From Rhodococcus erythropolis NBRC 15567 (GTDB lineage: Bacteria; Actinomycetota; Actinomycetes; Mycobacteriales; Mycobacteriaceae), in the NCBI RefSeq assembly GCF_001552595.1, contig NZ_BCRM01000017.1:62001-126000 (forward strand): DNA of 64,000 nucleotides. Reading direction: 5' to 3'. The position numbers were made by a program, and so were the translations under genes. This document shows positions 17,220 to 25,048 of this stretch, in pieces (position 1 is the stretch's first letter; every line of letters begins with the position of its first letter). Below the pieces are notes generated by a model. It was not told the DNA's origin. It was given only the letters and a program-made list of their open reading frames with translations, and searched no databases.

Positions 17220-18137
17220 ATGCGCCGTGAAGATGTCGAATTCTCCAGCGACGGAGTCACCGTCCGCGGTTGGCTGTACCGACCCGACACCGACGAAGAC
17301 GTACCGGCCGTCGTACTGGCAGGCGGTTGGTGCTACGTCCGTGAGTTGGTCATGCCCTATTACGCCGAGGCCTTCGTAACGGCCGGTATGGCTGCGCTGG
17401 TCTTCGACTACCGCAACCTGGGCGTGTCGGACGGTGAACCCCGTCAACACCTGGACCCGAAGCAACAGATTCGTGATTATCAGAACGCGCTCAGCTTTCT
17501 CGAGCGCACTCCCGGCATCGACAACGACCGTCTCGGAGCCTGGGGCATCTCCTACTCCGGCGGCCACGTAATGATTCTCGCCGCGACCGATCCTCGGGTG
17601 AAGGCCATCGTGTCTCAGATTCCGGTGATCGACGGGTTCCGCAACATGCGTCGGATCCACGGGACCATGGGTTATCGAAAGCTGTGGGACGCGATCCTCG
17701 AAGATCGCCGACTCCGCTTCGACGATCCGGATCAGCGACTGCACATCGCTCACGCCAGTGAGAATCCCGAGGAAGAACTGTCTTCCTGGCCGTTCCCCGA
17801 GACGAAGACGACCTTCGCAGCTCTTCAAGCCACCGAAGCTCCTCTCTACCAAAACAGTTCGACTATGGAATCCGTCGATCTCCTGCTCGACTACGACGTC
17901 AACTATTTCGTGCCCAGGATCCTCGACACACCGTCGATGATGATCGTCGCCGAAGGTGACGACCTCACGTTGTGGGACTTGGAGATCGAGAGTTACAACA
18001 GCATCCCGACTCCGAAGAAAGAACTTGTCGTCCTGCCGCACACGTCGCACATGACGCTCTACAGCGACCAGTCCAAGCTCGCAGTGGCGGCCGAACACGC
18101 TTCCCGTTGGTTCACAACGCATCTGCTGGCGAAGTAG
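17220..18137 (+). CDS. Alpha/beta hydrolase
   Basis: 305 residues. The nucleophile elbow GISYSGG carries Ser about 120. The oxyanion region is VLAGGWCYVREL, a catalytic Asp lies near VAEGDDLTLWD, and the His is in PHTSHMTLY. It resembles the DUF1100/S15-like hydrolases that act on esters or amides of small acids. No signal peptide is present, so it acts inside the cell, where the adjacent importer would deliver the substrate. The ATG at 17220 follows GAGGAG by 7 bases; two earlier in-frame starts lack this. It is the first gene of the rightward arm of the block. Confidence 0.82.
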   Translation: MRREDVEFSSDGVTVRGWLYRPDTDEDVPAVVLAGGWCYVRELVMPYYAEAFVTAGMAALVFDYRNLGVSDGEPRQHLDPKQQIRDYQNALSFLERTPGIDNDRLGAWGISYSGGHVMILAATDPRVKAIVSQIPVIDGFRNMRRIHGTMGYRKLWDAILEDRRLRFDDPDQRLHIAHASENPEEELSSWPFPETKTTFAALQATEAPLYQNSSTMESVDLLLDYDVNYFVPRILDTPSMMIVAEGDDLTLWDLEIESYNSIPTPKKELVVLPHTSHMTLYSDQSKLAVAAEHASRWFTTHLLAK

Positions 18138-18210
18138 CGAAATCTCCCGTTTTCCCACATCTCGAGAAGACCTCTCGAGAACCTACTCTTGCGAGACCAA
18201 GGATGTGATC

Positions 18211-19509
18211 ATGCCTTCGATCGAATCGAAGATCGTGGACGTCGCGCGGAACGCGACGTTCTCTCATCCACTGACCCGACGTTCCTTCTTCGCCGCAATG
18301 GGCGCAGCAGGCATCGCCCTCGGCGCAGTGGCCTGCGGAGCAGGCGGCAGTTCCACCAGTACCGCTGCCGGCGGTGGCGCCGGCGCGGGCAAAGTCCAGG
18401 AAAAGACCCTCTGCCAGGTGACAACACTCTCCAACGACTACTTCGTTGCCTTCTCGGACGGCGGCAAGCAGGCGATGGACGCGTTGGGCGTCAGCATGTC
18501 CTCGGTGGAGGATCAGGGCAACGTCAACACCGCACTGGGACAGGTAGGCAACGTCCGCGCTTCGGGCGGCAAGTCGATCTTCGGCACTCCCGCCACCGAA
18601 GCTCAGGCGGCAGCCGTCACGAAAGCCTGTCAGGCGGCCGGGATTCTGTATGCCAGCTCGTACACGGCACCCGCCTGGTACACACCGGCCGACGCGGACA
18701 AGTGGGTCCGTTTCATCACGCCGCCCTCCACCAAGATCGCCGTCGCAACCGCCAAGGCTCTTTTCGACAAGGTCGGCGGCAGCGGAACCATCATTCATGT
18801 TCCGGGACAGAAGGGTTCGTCCTCCGACGATCAACGGACAGCTGGCCTGAACGCCGCGGCCAAGGACTACCCGGGAATCAAGATCGTCACCGCCTCGCCC
18901 GGCAACTGGACTTCCGAAGACGCGAGAAAGGCATTCACGAACATCCTGCCTTCGGTGCCGGACTTCGTCGGAGTCTTCGCGCAGAACGACAGTCAAGCCG
19001 CCGGAGTCATTGCGGCACTGGACGCCGCGAAGATCACGGGCAAGATCGTGGTCGGATTCGACGGTAACAAGCAGAACGTCGAATACATCGCGCAGGGAAA
19101 GCAATACCTGACCAGTGCAACGGTCGGCGGACTCACGGCAGGAATTCTCGGTGTCACCATCTTCGATCAGCTCAACGGCGTCGACCTGTCTCTGCCGGAG
19201 CGCTTCCTTTCGCAGGGAGCACTCCTGGTGACTCCGGAGATCGCCGACGACGTACTGAAAACTGTGTACGCGCCCACACTTCCGTTCGACTGGGCAAAAA
19301 TGAGCAAGGCCCTGCATCCTGACGACTGGGACCCGCAGACCGTACTCAACCCGATCGACCCGCGGGAGTACTACGCCGGTGTATCGCAGGACCAGTACAC
19401 GCTGAACAGCGCCTGGAACTCTGCAGACATCACCGGAGTACGCACCGAGTACGCCTCCGCGTTCCGCTCGGGCCCGTTGCTGCAGTACAAAGATCAACTC
19501 GTGGCCTGA
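18211..19509 (+). CDS. Ribose-type ABC transporter substrate-binding lipoprotein
   Basis: 432 residues of the Peripla_BP_4 family, as in RbsB. The N-terminus has a twin arginine (LTRRSFFAAMG, Arg23-Arg24) and then a lipobox, AVACG, with Cys42. It is therefore probably exported folded through Tat and anchored by lipid. The two-lobed fold is suggested by repeated Rossmann-like stretches (FVGVFAQNDSQAAGVIAAL, then KIVVGFDGNKQ). AAGGA lies 7 bases before the ATG at 18211; a GTG two codons earlier is possible. It comes 73 bases after the hydrolase and 2 bases before the ATPase. The ligand is not necessarily a sugar, given the dehydrogenases downstream. Confidence 0.88.
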   Translation: MPSIESKIVDVARNATFSHPLTRRSFFAAMGAAGIALGAVACGAGGSSTSTAAGGGAGAGKVQEKTLCQVTTLSNDYFVAFSDGGKQAMDALGVSMSSVEDQGNVNTALGQVGNVRASGGKSIFGTPATEAQAAAVTKACQAAGILYASSYTAPAWYTPADADKWVRFITPPSTKIAVATAKALFDKVGGSGTIIHVPGQKGSSSDDQRTAGLNAAAKDYPGIKIVTASPGNWTSEDARKAFTNILPSVPDFVGVFAQNDSQAAGVIAALDAAKITGKIVVGFDGNKQNVEYIAQGKQYLTSATVGGLTAGILGVTIFDQLNGVDLSLPERFLSQGALLVTPEIADDVLKTVYAPTLPFDWAKMSKALHPDDWDPQTVLNPIDPREYYAGVSQDQYTLNSAWNSADITGVRTEYASAFRSGPLLQYKDQLVA

Positions 19510-19511
19510 GA

Positions 19512-21056
19512 ATGAGTCATACGAAGGTGAGCGACACAGCAACCATCAGCTTGCGCGGGGTCTGCAAGAGCTACGGCCCCGTTCACGCCCTCCAGGACGT
19601 TTCACTCGACGTCAGCAGAGGTGATGTTCTCGGCTTGATCGGCGAGAACGGTGCCGGAAAGTCAACGCTGATCGGTGTTTTGACGGGAACGGTACGTCCC
19701 GATGCCGGCAGCCTCGACGTAAACGGAACTCACGTCGAACTCGGCGACTCGCGCACTCTCCGCGAACTCGGAATCTCCGTGGTGGTCCAGGAGCAGTCGT
19801 TGGTCGATGCACTGCGCGTGTACGAGAACATTTATCTCGGACGTGAGGGCGAGATAGGTGGTTGGGGCCCCGGCCGGCGTCGGAGAATGCGCGACGCCGC
19901 CCAATCCCTCCTCGACACACTCGGCATCGAGGGGTTGCGCGCCGATGCCGTCGTCGCCGAATTGACGTACCCACAAAGGCAACTGGTCGAGATTGCGCGC
20001 GCCTTCTCGCGGATCACCGACGCCACCGAAGCTCCGGTGATCCTGCTCGACGAGCCGACCAGCGCGTTGACCGAGACCGAGGTGGAAATTCTCTTCGCGT
20101 TGATCGAAGGGTGGCGCGATCGGGTGTCGTTCATCTTCGTGTCCCACATCCTGCAGGACGTCTTGCGGATCAGCACACGGCTCCTCGTACTGCGCGACGG
20201 GAGGTCCATCGAAACCCTCTCCGCCGACGGCGTCACTGCGGAGCGACTGCACGAGTTGATGGTGGGTAGCGAGCGTAGCGCCGACTACTACCGAGAAGGA
20301 GAACAGACCGGAGCGTTGTCTCCGAAGCCTTTGATCGAACTCCGAGATGCAAGCAGCGCAGGCGAGTTCGAGTCGGTCGATCTGGTTGTCCGACCGGGCG
20401 AGGTAGTCGGATTGGCCGGAGTCATCGGTTCGGGGAAAGCATCGGTGGCTGCAGCAGTCGCGGGTGCGGAGTCGTTGTCGACGGGTTCGATTCACGTCGA
20501 CGGTACTGCGCACGAGCACTGGTCGGTTCCCGCCGCCGTGGCAGCCGGAGTCCTGTACGTCCCACCGGAGCGTGCCCAGGACTCCCTGTTCCGCAGCGCG
20601 TCCATCAGAAACAACATCTCGATCGGCTTCCTCGATCTCCTCCGCCACCCGTGGACGCGGCTACTGCGTTTACGGACCGAAAGGGAGCGGACGACGCAGT
20701 TGGCCCGCGCGCTGCAGGTCAAAGCCCCGTCGTTGTCGACGCCTATCGGGGAACTCAGTGGCGGAAACCAACAGAAGGCGATCTTCGCTCGGTGGCAAGG
20801 TCGCGAATGCAAAGTGCTGGTCCTCAGCGATCCGACGCGTGGAATCGACGTCGGAACGCGAGAGGAGATCTACGGTTTGGTCCGATCGATGGCTGCGTCA
20901 GGGGTCGGTGTGCTGCTGTGCGCCGAATCCCTCGAAGAAGTGATCGGAATGTCCGACCGAATCGTGGTCATGAAGGACGGGGTCATCAGCGCAGAGTTGG
21001 CGGCCCCTGCAGAGCGCAAGCCCGCCGAAGTCGACGTGATCAAGCACATGATGTGA
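19512..21056 (+). CDS. Ribose-type ABC transporter double ATP-binding protein
   Basis: 514 residues with two tandem ABC domains, as in RbsA. The first has a complete Walker A (GENGAGKST), a signature region and Walker B (VILLDEPTSAL). In the second, Walker A is degenerate (GVIGSGKASV), the signature LSGGNQQK is intact and Walker B is LVLSDPTRGID. This asymmetry is normal for the family. It drives the permease encoded next. The start ATG is 2 bases after the binding-protein stop. Confidence 0.93.
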   Translation: MSHTKVSDTATISLRGVCKSYGPVHALQDVSLDVSRGDVLGLIGENGAGKSTLIGVLTGTVRPDAGSLDVNGTHVELGDSRTLRELGISVVVQEQSLVDALRVYENIYLGREGEIGGWGPGRRRRMRDAAQSLLDTLGIEGLRADAVVAELTYPQRQLVEIARAFSRITDATEAPVILLDEPTSALTETEVEILFALIEGWRDRVSFIFVSHILQDVLRISTRLLVLRDGRSIETLSADGVTAERLHELMVGSERSADYYREGEQTGALSPKPLIELRDASSAGEFESVDLVVRPGEVVGLAGVIGSGKASVAAAVAGAESLSTGSIHVDGTAHEHWSVPAAVAAGVLYVPPERAQDSLFRSASIRNNISIGFLDLLRHPWTRLLRLRTERERTTQLARALQVKAPSLSTPIGELSGGNQQKAIFARWQGRECKVLVLSDPTRGIDVGTREEIYGLVRSMAASGVGVLLCAESLEEVIGMSDRIVVMKDGVISAELAAPAERKPAEVDVIKHMM

Positions 21057-21064
21057 GGAATGCA

Positions 21065-22078
21065 GTGACCCAGACACTCTCGAAGCAATCGCCGGCCAGC
21101 GATGCCGCAGCGCCGTCAGGCGCGCGCGGTCTGCTGAGTCGACTCGATCAGCACCGCAACATAGTTGTTCCGACGGTTGCGGTGCTGATACTGATCATCT
21201 ATTTCCAGTGGCGCACGGAAAGTTTCATCACTGCGACGTCCGCGCAGAACATTCTCAACCAGATGGCTTTCCTGACCGTGCTTGCGCTCGCCGGCACGTT
21301 TGTCATCCTGATCGGCGGTATCGATCTGTCGGTCGCGGCGACGGCCACTCTCGCCGGAATTCTGATCGCCACATGGATCGACAAATTCGGTGGCCCGTTG
21401 GCGATAGTCATGGTGATCGTCGCGGGGGCGGTTGTCGGACTGGTCAACGGGTTGATCACGACAATGCTCAAGGTGCCGTCGTTCCTCGTGACGCTGGGAA
21501 TGATGTCCGTACTCGACGGCATTTCCAATACCGTCTCCAAAGGCGGTCCTGTTTCCTACAATTCGAATCTTCTCCAGAGCCTGGTGAACGAGTCGATGAT
21601 TCCCAACGTCCCCAACGGGGCACTGATCGCAATCCTGCTGACCATCGGCGCGACGGTCCTTGCCTTCGGTACGTCATTCGGTCGCCACATGTACGCGGTC
21701 GGTGGCAACGAGCGCGCCGCAGCCCTCGTCGGTGTCCGCGTACGACGGACCAAACTTGCTGTCTTCGCCGTAGCCGGAGCCGTCGCTGCGATCGCCGGAA
21801 TCATCTTCACCGGCCAGGCCAGCACCGGAGTCCCGATGGGCGCAGGTCCCAGCCTGCTCAATTCCATCGCGGCCGTGGTTGTCGGCGGCACCGCGCTGTC
21901 CGGTGGCGTCGGTGGCCCACATCGCACGATCCTCGGTGCACTCGTGATCGTGTTGCTGAGCGCCGGAATGGACCTGACGTCCGTCGACCCCTACACACAA
22001 CTCGTCATCAAGGGCATCGTGGTGATTGCCGCAGTTGCACTGACCATCGACCGACGCCGATACGGAGTGATCAAGTGA
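21065..22078 (+). CDS. Ribose-type ABC transporter permease
   Basis: 337 residues, RbsC-like, with eight to ten hydrophobic helices. It carries the family loop GTSFGRHMYAVGGNERAAALVGVRV and the earlier IGGIDLSVAATATLAGI region. The first 35 residues are hydrophilic. The GTG at 21065 follows GAGGAA and is 8 bases after the ATPase stop. The gene ends in a GTGA overlap with the first SDR, so importer and dehydrogenase are translated together. That ties the imported compound to the SDR reaction. Confidence 0.92.
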   Translation: MTQTLSKQSPASDAAAPSGARGLLSRLDQHRNIVVPTVAVLILIIYFQWRTESFITATSAQNILNQMAFLTVLALAGTFVILIGGIDLSVAATATLAGILIATWIDKFGGPLAIVMVIVAGAVVGLVNGLITTMLKVPSFLVTLGMMSVLDGISNTVSKGGPVSYNSNLLQSLVNESMIPNVPNGALIAILLTIGATVLAFGTSFGRHMYAVGGNERAAALVGVRVRRTKLAVFAVAGAVAAIAGIIFTGQASTGVPMGAGPSLLNSIAAVVVGGTALSGGVGGPHRTILGALVIVLLSAGMDLTSVDPYTQLVIKGIVVIAAVALTIDRRRYGVIK

Positions 22079-22926
22079 CCACCACAGCACGCACCACCGG
22101 AAGGGTTTCGGGCAAGGTCGCGTTCGTCACCGGCGCAGCACGCGGCCAGGGCCGGGCACATGCGATCCGCTTGGCCGAGGAAGGCGCAGACATCATCGCG
22201 CTCGACATCTGCTCCGACATCGGAGGTGTTCCGTACTCGCTGGCAAGCGAAGCCGACCTCGCCGAGACCGTCCGGTCGGTCGAGGCCGTCGGCGGGCGAA
22301 TTCTGGCCGAGGTGGCCGATGTTCGCGACTTCACCGCGGTCAAGGGTGTCCTGGACCGCGGGGTCGTCCAGTTCGGTCATGTCGACATCGTCTGCGCCAA
22401 CGTCGGTATCAACATCCCCTCACCTACACACGAACTCACCGAAAGCCAATGGGGCACTGTCGTCGACATCGATCTCAGCGGCACGTGGCGAACCGCCAAA
22501 GCCGCGATCCCCTACCTCATCGAACAAGGGGGCGGGGGCGCAATCATCCTGACCAGTTCGGCGGCGGGGCTCAAGGGATACGGCAACATCGCGCACTACA
22601 CAGCCGCGAAACACGGCGTCAACGGATTGATGAAAACTCTCGCGCAGGAACTGGCTCCCCACCGAATCCGCGTGAATACCGTGAACCCCACCCAGGTCGA
22701 CACTCCGATGATCATGAACGACGCGATGTACAGGTTGTTCTGTCCCGACATCGACGAACCGACTCGTGAGGACTTCGCCCCGCTGTCGCAAGCGATGAAT
22801 GCGCTACCTATCCCGTGGGTCGAATCCGTCGACGTCAGCAATGCCGTGCTTTTCCTCGCGTCCGACGAAGCCAGGTACATCACCGGCGTCGCACTGCCCG
22901 TCGACGCAGGCGTACTCGTCAAATAG
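22075..22926 (+). CDS. Mycofactocin-type SDR oxidoreductase 1
   Basis: 283 residues. A Rossmann enzyme with TGAARGQGR for the cofactor, the characteristic insertion after ALDICSDI, the serine region SSAAGLKG and catalytic Tyr/Lys in HYTAAKHG. The TGAARGQG-H-RLAEEGADIIALD pattern marks the mycofactocin-associated SDR family (carveol-dehydrogenase-like). Members hold NAD tightly and pass electrons to the peptide cofactor mycofactocin. It oxidises a secondary alcohol; terpene alcohols are typical for the family. It overlaps the permease stop (GTGA). No mycofactocin biosynthesis gene is in the window. Confidence 0.88.
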   Translation: MTTTARTTGRVSGKVAFVTGAARGQGRAHAIRLAEEGADIIALDICSDIGGVPYSLASEADLAETVRSVEAVGGRILAEVADVRDFTAVKGVLDRGVVQFGHVDIVCANVGINIPSPTHELTESQWGTVVDIDLSGTWRTAKAAIPYLIEQGGGGAIILTSSAAGLKGYGNIAHYTAAKHGVNGLMKTLAQELAPHRIRVNTVNPTQVDTPMIMNDAMYRLFCPDIDEPTREDFAPLSQAMNALPIPWVESVDVSNAVLFLASDEARYITGVALPVDAGVLVK

Positions 22927-22975
22927 CTCTCCGATCACCCACGTACACAACAATTTCAGCAACAGGAGGATCCCC

Positions 22976-23809
22976 ATGACCGGACGATTCGAAGGCAAGG
23001 TCGCATTCATCACGGGTGCTGCTCGCGGGCAAGGGCGTAATCACGCATTGCGGCTGGCGCAGGAGGGCGCGAACATCATCGCTCTCGACTCCGTCAAGGA
23101 CAACGACACCGTGCCGTACCCCTTGGCCACGGAGGACGACGTCCAGGAAACAATCCGCCTCGTCGAAGAAGCAGACGGCAAGATCATCTTCTCGCACGCC
23201 GACGTGCGCAACTTCGACTCGGTCAAGCTGGCCCTCGAAGCCGGGCTCGATCGCTTCGGCCACGTCGACATCGTCATCGCAAACGCGGGCATCCTCTCCT
23301 TCGGCAACGCGCACGAATTGGACGAGGAGAAGTGGGGCGAAATGATCGACGTCAACCTCAGCGGCGTGTGGCGCACCGTCAAGGCCGCGATCCCCCACAT
23401 GATCGAACAGGGCACCGGCGGCGCGATCGTCCTCACCGCCTCCGTTGCCGGTCTGCGCGCGTACACGGGTGTCGGACACTATGTTTCGGCCAAGCACGGC
23501 GTCGTGGGATTGATGAAGACCCTCGCCCAGGAACTCGCTCCGCATCGCATTCGCGTCAATACCGTGAACCCGACGCAGGTCGACACCGAGATGGTGCAGA
23601 ACCAGGCGATGTACAACCAATTCGTTCCCGGCACCGACAATCCGGGTCGCGACGACTTCGCCAAGGCCTCCGGCGACATGATCCTCTACCCGATCCCGTG
23701 GGTAGAAAACGACGACGTCACCAACGCCGTCAAATTCCTCGCCTCCGACGAAGCGCGTTACATCACCGGCGTCGCGCTGCCCGTGGACGGCGGCGTCCTG
23801 GTCATGTGA
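22976..23809 (+). CDS. Mycofactocin-type SDR oxidoreductase 2
   Basis: 277 residues, a paralogue of the gene just upstream. It shares TGAARGQGR, the HYVSAKHG catalytic pair and the identical stretches LMKTLAQELAPHRIRVNTVN and DEARYITGVALPVD. It differs in the insertion (ALDSVKDNDTVPYPLATEDD). AGGAGG lies 6 bases before the ATG. The tandem pair suggests duplication followed by a split in substrate or stereochemistry, for example the two epimers of one alcohol or two consecutive oxidations. It ends the transport/oxidation arm. Confidence 0.88.
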   Translation: MTGRFEGKVAFITGAARGQGRNHALRLAQEGANIIALDSVKDNDTVPYPLATEDDVQETIRLVEEADGKIIFSHADVRNFDSVKLALEAGLDRFGHVDIVIANAGILSFGNAHELDEEKWGEMIDVNLSGVWRTVKAAIPHMIEQGTGGAIVLTASVAGLRAYTGVGHYVSAKHGVVGLMKTLAQELAPHRIRVNTVNPTQVDTEMVQNQAMYNQFVPGTDNPGRDDFAKASGDMILYPIPWVENDDVTNAVKFLASDEARYITGVALPVDGGVLVM

Positions 23810-23835
23810 GTGCCCGACCAGTTCAGGGGACTCTC

Positions 23836-24138
23836 GTGAACCGAGTGACGAAGATGCCACCTCAGCTCTGTGGAGCGACGAGCGTCGCAAACACCCACGA
23901 ATGCCAGGTTCGACGCGCCAAACGCTCGCGAAATCGTGGATCGTACGCGGACGACCTCGTCGACTTCGCAATCCTGTGGCGACCGTGGAACGGTGCCACT
24001 GCCGAGGACATCTTCGTCACTTTCGGTCTGTCGCCGCGGACGTATTACAACCGATTGCGATCAGCTCTGAGTGGGCCGGCGGGATCGGATCTGTGTGTGG
24101 GACTGAAAAAGGAACTCGCCCATCTCGGCCCTGCCTGA
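23836..24138 (+). CDS. DUF3263-like small helix-turn-helix protein
   Basis: 100 residues. A basic N-terminal third (RRAKRSRNRGS) leads into LVDFAILWRPWNGATAEDIF and FGLSPRTYYNRLRSAL, which looks like the short DUF3263 DNA-binding domain of actinomycetes. The chosen GTG at 23836 is 5 bases after AGGGGA; the frame is open far upstream but only as a shadow of the SDR. It sits 26 bases after SDR 2 and could regulate it or be independent. Confidence 0.6.
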   Translation: MNRVTKMPPQLCGATSVANTHECQVRRAKRSRNRGSYADDLVDFAILWRPWNGATAEDIFVTFGLSPRTYYNRLRSALSGPAGSDLCVGLKKELAHLGPA

Positions 24139-24340
24139 ACTCGTCGGCCCTGCTGGAATTCGCTGCACACCCTGTCGGAAACTACTTGGCGATCCCCGGG
24201 AACAAATCCGGGGAGACCACCGTTGAACACCCTGTCGGCGTCCGAACAAGCCCCGGGCCCCACCCCTTTTGTCGCTGCGAGCGACCACCCGCCGAGAGGC
24301 GCCTGTGGGACGTCGACACCTAACTTTTTACACAACACAA
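24139..24340. other. Intergenic region with direct repeats and hairpins (possible small RNA)
   Basis: No convincing gene. The 12-mer ACACCCTGTCGG occurs twice, exactly 60 bases apart (24167-24178 and 24227-24238). Between the copies is a 7-bp hairpin TCCCCGG/CCGGGGA (24193-24214). Two further related stretches, TCGGCCCTGCCTGAAC and TCGGCCCTGCTGGAAT, come just before. A strong terminator follows. The organised layout suggests a structured RNA or a protein-binding array. Confidence 0.4.
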
Positions 24341-24385
24341 GCAAGGCCGCCCAATCACTGACGGGCGGCCTTGCTCGTTCTTTCG
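24341..24385. terminator. Strong intrinsic terminator, both directions
   Basis: A 12-bp perfect stem GCAAGGCCGCCC (24341-24352) / GGGCGGCCTTGC (24363-24374). It is followed by TCGTTCTTTC on the plus strand and by a T-rich stretch on the minus strand. It separates the SDR block from the ChoD operon, whose genes converge on it. Confidence 0.85.
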
Positions 24386-24400
24386 CAGGTCAACCCCCTG

Positions 24401-25048
24401 CTACCTGTGCTTGGCTGCTCCCGTAGTCATTTTTCCGCCCAGAATCACGGCGCCATGATGAGTGCCCGATGCCAACCAGTTCGGCAGTGTCGGCCCCTCT
24501 GCCTCGACGCTCACGCGCGCATATCGGAACGACCCCGTCAGCCTGGCCGACGCGATCGCCAGACCTCCACCGGATTCCGGCTGCGCAAATCCCAACGCCC
24601 CGGCAATCGGCAGACGCGGCCCGAGCATCCGCGTGTCCGAACGCACCTGCCATCCGTCGCCGGTTGCAGTGAATTTCTGCTGCACGTCTCCGTCGAACTC
24701 GGCCAGGACCTTGGGTAGTTGCCAGTGGAACCGTCCGCCGTGCACCGACGGTTCCGAATCCACCGCGATGAAAGGGACCGCCATCCGCGGCATAGGCCCG
24801 ATCCGTTTCCCTGGCGCATGCAAGACCGGACTGGCGAGGATCTCGCGATACGGGCCGACCGGCGAATCGAGGTAGTCCACCATCATTGCCACCGTCACCG
24901 GAATCGTTCGACCGTCTGGCCCGAGTTCCCGCGCCGCCGGCGTACTGCGGTGCCACCACAGTGTTGCGCGAACGGAAGCAGGCCACGGCGGCGGATCGCT
25001 CACCGGCCAGTCGACGCGGTCACTTGTCGATTCAGGCACGCTCCACAT
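24401..25048 (-). CDS. Acetoacetate-decarboxylase-like protein
   Basis: 215 residues, resembling the acetoacetate decarboxylase fold. In true decarboxylases a Lys in a PK motif forms the Schiff base; here GGRFHWQLPKVLAEF offers such a Lys. The family also contains lyases, cyclases and aldolases using the same Lys on other keto acids. It is the last gene of the TetR-BVMO-ChoD operon; its ATG overlaps the ChoD stop by 17 bases. It may act on a keto product of that pathway. Confidence 0.72.
   Translation of the reverse strand: MWSVPESTSDRVDWPVSDPPPWPASVRATLWWHRSTPAARELGPDGRTIPVTVAMMVDYLDSPVGPYREILASPVLHAPGKRIGPMPRMAVPFIAVDSEPSVHGGRFHWQLPKVLAEFDGDVQQKFTATGDGWQVRSDTRMLGPRLPIAGALGFAQPESGGGLAIASARLTGSFRYARVSVEAEGPTLPNWLASGTHHGAVILGGKMTTGAAKHR

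Noticed and set aside
24139..24340. tmRNA, RNase P RNA, SRP RNA or CRISPR in the repeated intergenic segment
   Set aside because: None of their hallmark sequences or regular short repeats with unique spacers is present.
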